From assembly GCA_030631085.1 (NCBI GenBank), contig DAOVLV010000134.1, forward strand, positions 1 to 5,941: a DNA stretch of 5,941 nucleotides, written 5' to 3'. Below, one piece after another: positions 4,723 through 5,941 of this stretch (its first letter is position 1; each line of letters begins with the position of its first letter). This stretch comes from Planctomycetales bacterium. Lineage in GTDB: Bacteria > Planctomycetota > Phycisphaerae > SM23-33. Position numbers and translations under genes: made by a program. The notes below the pieces were generated by a model. The model searched no databases. It was not told the origin of the DNA and was given only the letters and a program-made list of their open reading frames with translations.

Positions 4723-5850
4723 ATGAGAAAATCGACAAAAGTTTTTTCTCGTACCACGGGCGTCTCGCCCGTGCTTTACGGAAGGCGAAGAACCTGTCGA
4801 ACATGGGCGAGACGCCCATGTTACATTCTTTTGGCGGTTCTTATTGTTTCAGCGGCGTGTTTTTCCGCCGTCGGCTGTAAACTGCCGAGTTTCGGCCAGG
4901 CTGTCGGCGCAGGCGCTGACGCCATCAAAATCGCTGAGCACGGTACGCTGTTCTACGCATTCGATACGCTCACGCATCCGAATAAATCAACCGAATTACT
5001 TGCACAGGTCATTTACGTTAAAAAACTCAAAAAAGTCGAGAAGGCTACCGTCGAGTTTTCACTTGGCAAAGAATCGCTCGGCGAAGTCCTCACCGACAAG
5101 GACGGATACGCGCGTTTGAAGTGGGAGGCCCCGAAGGCCGGGGATTACGAGATAAAGGTCAAAATCAAAGCCGTGGACGACGACGATTACAAGGAAATAC
5201 TAAAGACTACTCCGGCCTCGCTTCTGGTGTCGGTTCGCCCGAAAGACGCACGCTTCATCGTGATTGACCTGGACCATACGGTGGTGGCGTCGAGTTTTTT
5301 CAAGGTGCTCACGAGCGGGGCCAAGCCGATGCCAAAGGCCGACGGGGTCGTCGGCGAACTGGCGAAAAAATACGGCATCATCTACCTGACGCATCGGCCT
5401 GACCTGTTGGGCAACAAGTCCAAGAATTGGCTGACGGACAATGGTTTCGTTCGTGCTCCGCTTCTGGTCAGTTCGTTCAAGCAATCCATCGGCGACAGCA
5501 AAAAGTTCAAGTCGGGTCGGCTCAAGGAATTGCGAAAGGATTTTCCCAATATCCGCATCGGTATCGGGGACAAAATTGGCGACGTCGAAGCCTATGTTGA
5601 AAACGACATGACAGGCTACCTCATCCCGAATTACGACCGCGACGACGACGATGCCGATGATTTTCGCAAACTAGCCAAAAAAATCCGCAAACTTGATAAG
5701 CGGATTCACGTCGTCGATGGCTGGGACGAAATCCGGGCCGCCATCCTTACAGACAAAAAATTCACAGCCACCGCCTACGCCAACCGACTCGAAGCCCGCG
5801 CAAAAAAACTGAAAGAAGAGAAGAAGAAAAAAGATGACGACGATGATTGA
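4723..5850 (+). CDS. Lipoprotein with Ig-like domain and HAD phosphatase domain (lipin/LNS2-like)
   Basis: The 375 residues form a probable membrane-anchored phosphohydrolase on the outside of the inner membrane. In order: an unusually long, Arg-rich n-region (1-33), a hydrophobic core (34-50), a lipobox-like SAVGC with acceptor Cys52, a beta-rich Ig-like domain (about 88-172; the TDKDGYARLKW...GDYEIKV pattern) and a HAD domain (about 175-340). The HAD motifs are visible: motif I DLDHT (181-185, nucleophile D181 and acid/base D183), motif II in YLTHRP (T222), a Lys-rich motif III region (about 259-270) and motif IV GDKIGDVEAY (281-290, D282 and D286). The GDK..D..AY pattern resembles lipin/Nir LNS2 and App1 phosphatidate phosphatases, so a phospholipid substrate is possible but unproven. 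Asp clusters occur at 151-154, 306-312 and the C-terminus (DDDDD). Residues 11-33 are encoded by a pair of REP-like palindromes. It is divergent from the sigma operon and may belong to its regulon. Confidence 0.85.
   Translation: MRKSTKVFSRTTGVSPVLYGRRRTCRTWARRPCYILLAVLIVSAACFSAVGCKLPSFGQAVGAGADAIKIAEHGTLFYAFDTLTHPNKSTELLAQVIYVKKLKKVEKATVEFSLGKESLGEVLTDKDGYARLKWEAPKAGDYEIKVKIKAVDDDDYKEILKTTPASLLVSVRPKDARFIVIDLDHTVVASSFFKVLTSGAKPMPKADGVVGELAKKYGIIYLTHRPDLLGNKSKNWLTDNGFVRAPLLVSSFKQSIGDSKKFKSGRLKELRKDFPNIRIGIGDKIGDVEAYVENDMTGYLIPNYDRDDDDADDFRKLAKKIRKLDKRIHVVDGWDEIRAAILTDKKFTATAYANRLEARAKKLKEEKKKKDDDDD
4755..4822. repeat. Pair of inverted REP-like palindromes inside a coding sequence
   Basis: The first palindrome, CACGGGCG-TCT-CGCCCGTG (4755-4773), and the second, AACATGGGCG-AGA-CGCCCATGTT (4800-4822), are each perfect with 3-nt loops. 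Their cores GGGCGTCTCGCCC and GGGCGAGACGCCC are reverse complements, so the two also pair with each other across a 26-bp spacer, as in a BIME. The unit is read in frame as residues 11-33 of the lipoprotein. From memory, peptides of the TGVSPV/GRDARAT type recur in annotated planctomycete and related proteomes as translated repeats; this was not searched. Confidence 0.75.
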
Positions 5851-5880
5851 TAATTGTGCGCTACAGGTTGTAATCGTAGG

Positions 5881-5938
5881 GTGTGCAGGTTCTGTTCCCT
5901 GCACACGGAATTTCCCATCCACCAATCGCGTGTGCAGG
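5881..5938. repeat. Palindromic repeat with a second half-copy at the window edge
   Basis: GTGTGCAGG (5881-5889) and CCTGCACAC (5898-5906) form a perfect 9-bp stem with an 8-nt loop, 30 bp after the stop of the lipoprotein gene. GTGTGCAGG recurs at 5930-5938, where another palindrome may begin beyond the window. The stem has no T-run after it, so an intrinsic terminator is unlikely; a repeat element or mRNA-stabilising hairpin fits better. Confidence 0.55.
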
Positions 5939-5941
5939 AAA

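Noticed and set aside
1..5941. CRISPR arrays, tRNA or rRNA genes, insertion-sequence transposases
   Set aside because: None seen: no regularly spaced direct repeats, no cloverleaf with CCA-type acceptor, and no transposase frame.

Overview
The window looks like a piece of a Gram-negative-type bacterial chromosome, most likely a planctomycete (Phycisphaerae-like). This is an inference from four things: dnaA stands alone instead of in a dnaA-dnaN-recF-gyrB block, there is an ECF sigma/anti-sigma operon whose anti-sigma lacks a zinc motif, proteins are exported as lipoproteins, and REP-like palindromes of several unrelated families fill the gaps. No ribosomal RNA or marker gene fixes the taxonomy.

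Layout from left to right. On the minus strand: a truncated two-transmembrane potassium-channel/TrkA-N protein running off the left edge (1-621); a 364-bp gap holding a 144-bp imperfect inverted repeat (825-968); dnaA (986-2326, GTG start); and a 422-bp gap with a plausible dnaA promoter, a leader hairpin and a two-hairpin REP-like element (2633-2726). A tight three-gene minus-strand operon follows: ECF sigma factor (4618-4010), single-pass anti-sigma-like protein overlapping it by 17 bp (4026-3460), and a secreted, strongly basic helical protein (3426-2749). Across a 104-bp divergent promoter region, the plus strand carries a lipoprotein with an Ig-like domain and a HAD phosphatase domain of the lipin/LNS2 type (4723-5850). 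The right edge holds another palindromic repeat family.

How the genes may work together: the sigma and anti-sigma form a standard envelope-responsive switch. The third gene looks like a periplasmic helical sensor or chaperone, analogous in arrangement (not in demonstrated homology) to CnrYXH or Spy/CpxP systems. The extracytoplasmic tail of the anti-sigma is extremely acidic while the third protein is strongly basic, so direct contact is a reasonable hypothesis. The divergent HAD lipoprotein is a candidate target of the sigma factor. dnaA and the channel appear to be ordinary housekeeping genes.

The most unusual observation is that a pair of REP-like palindromes lies inside the HAD lipoprotein gene, in frame, and encodes the arginine-rich n-region of its signal peptide.
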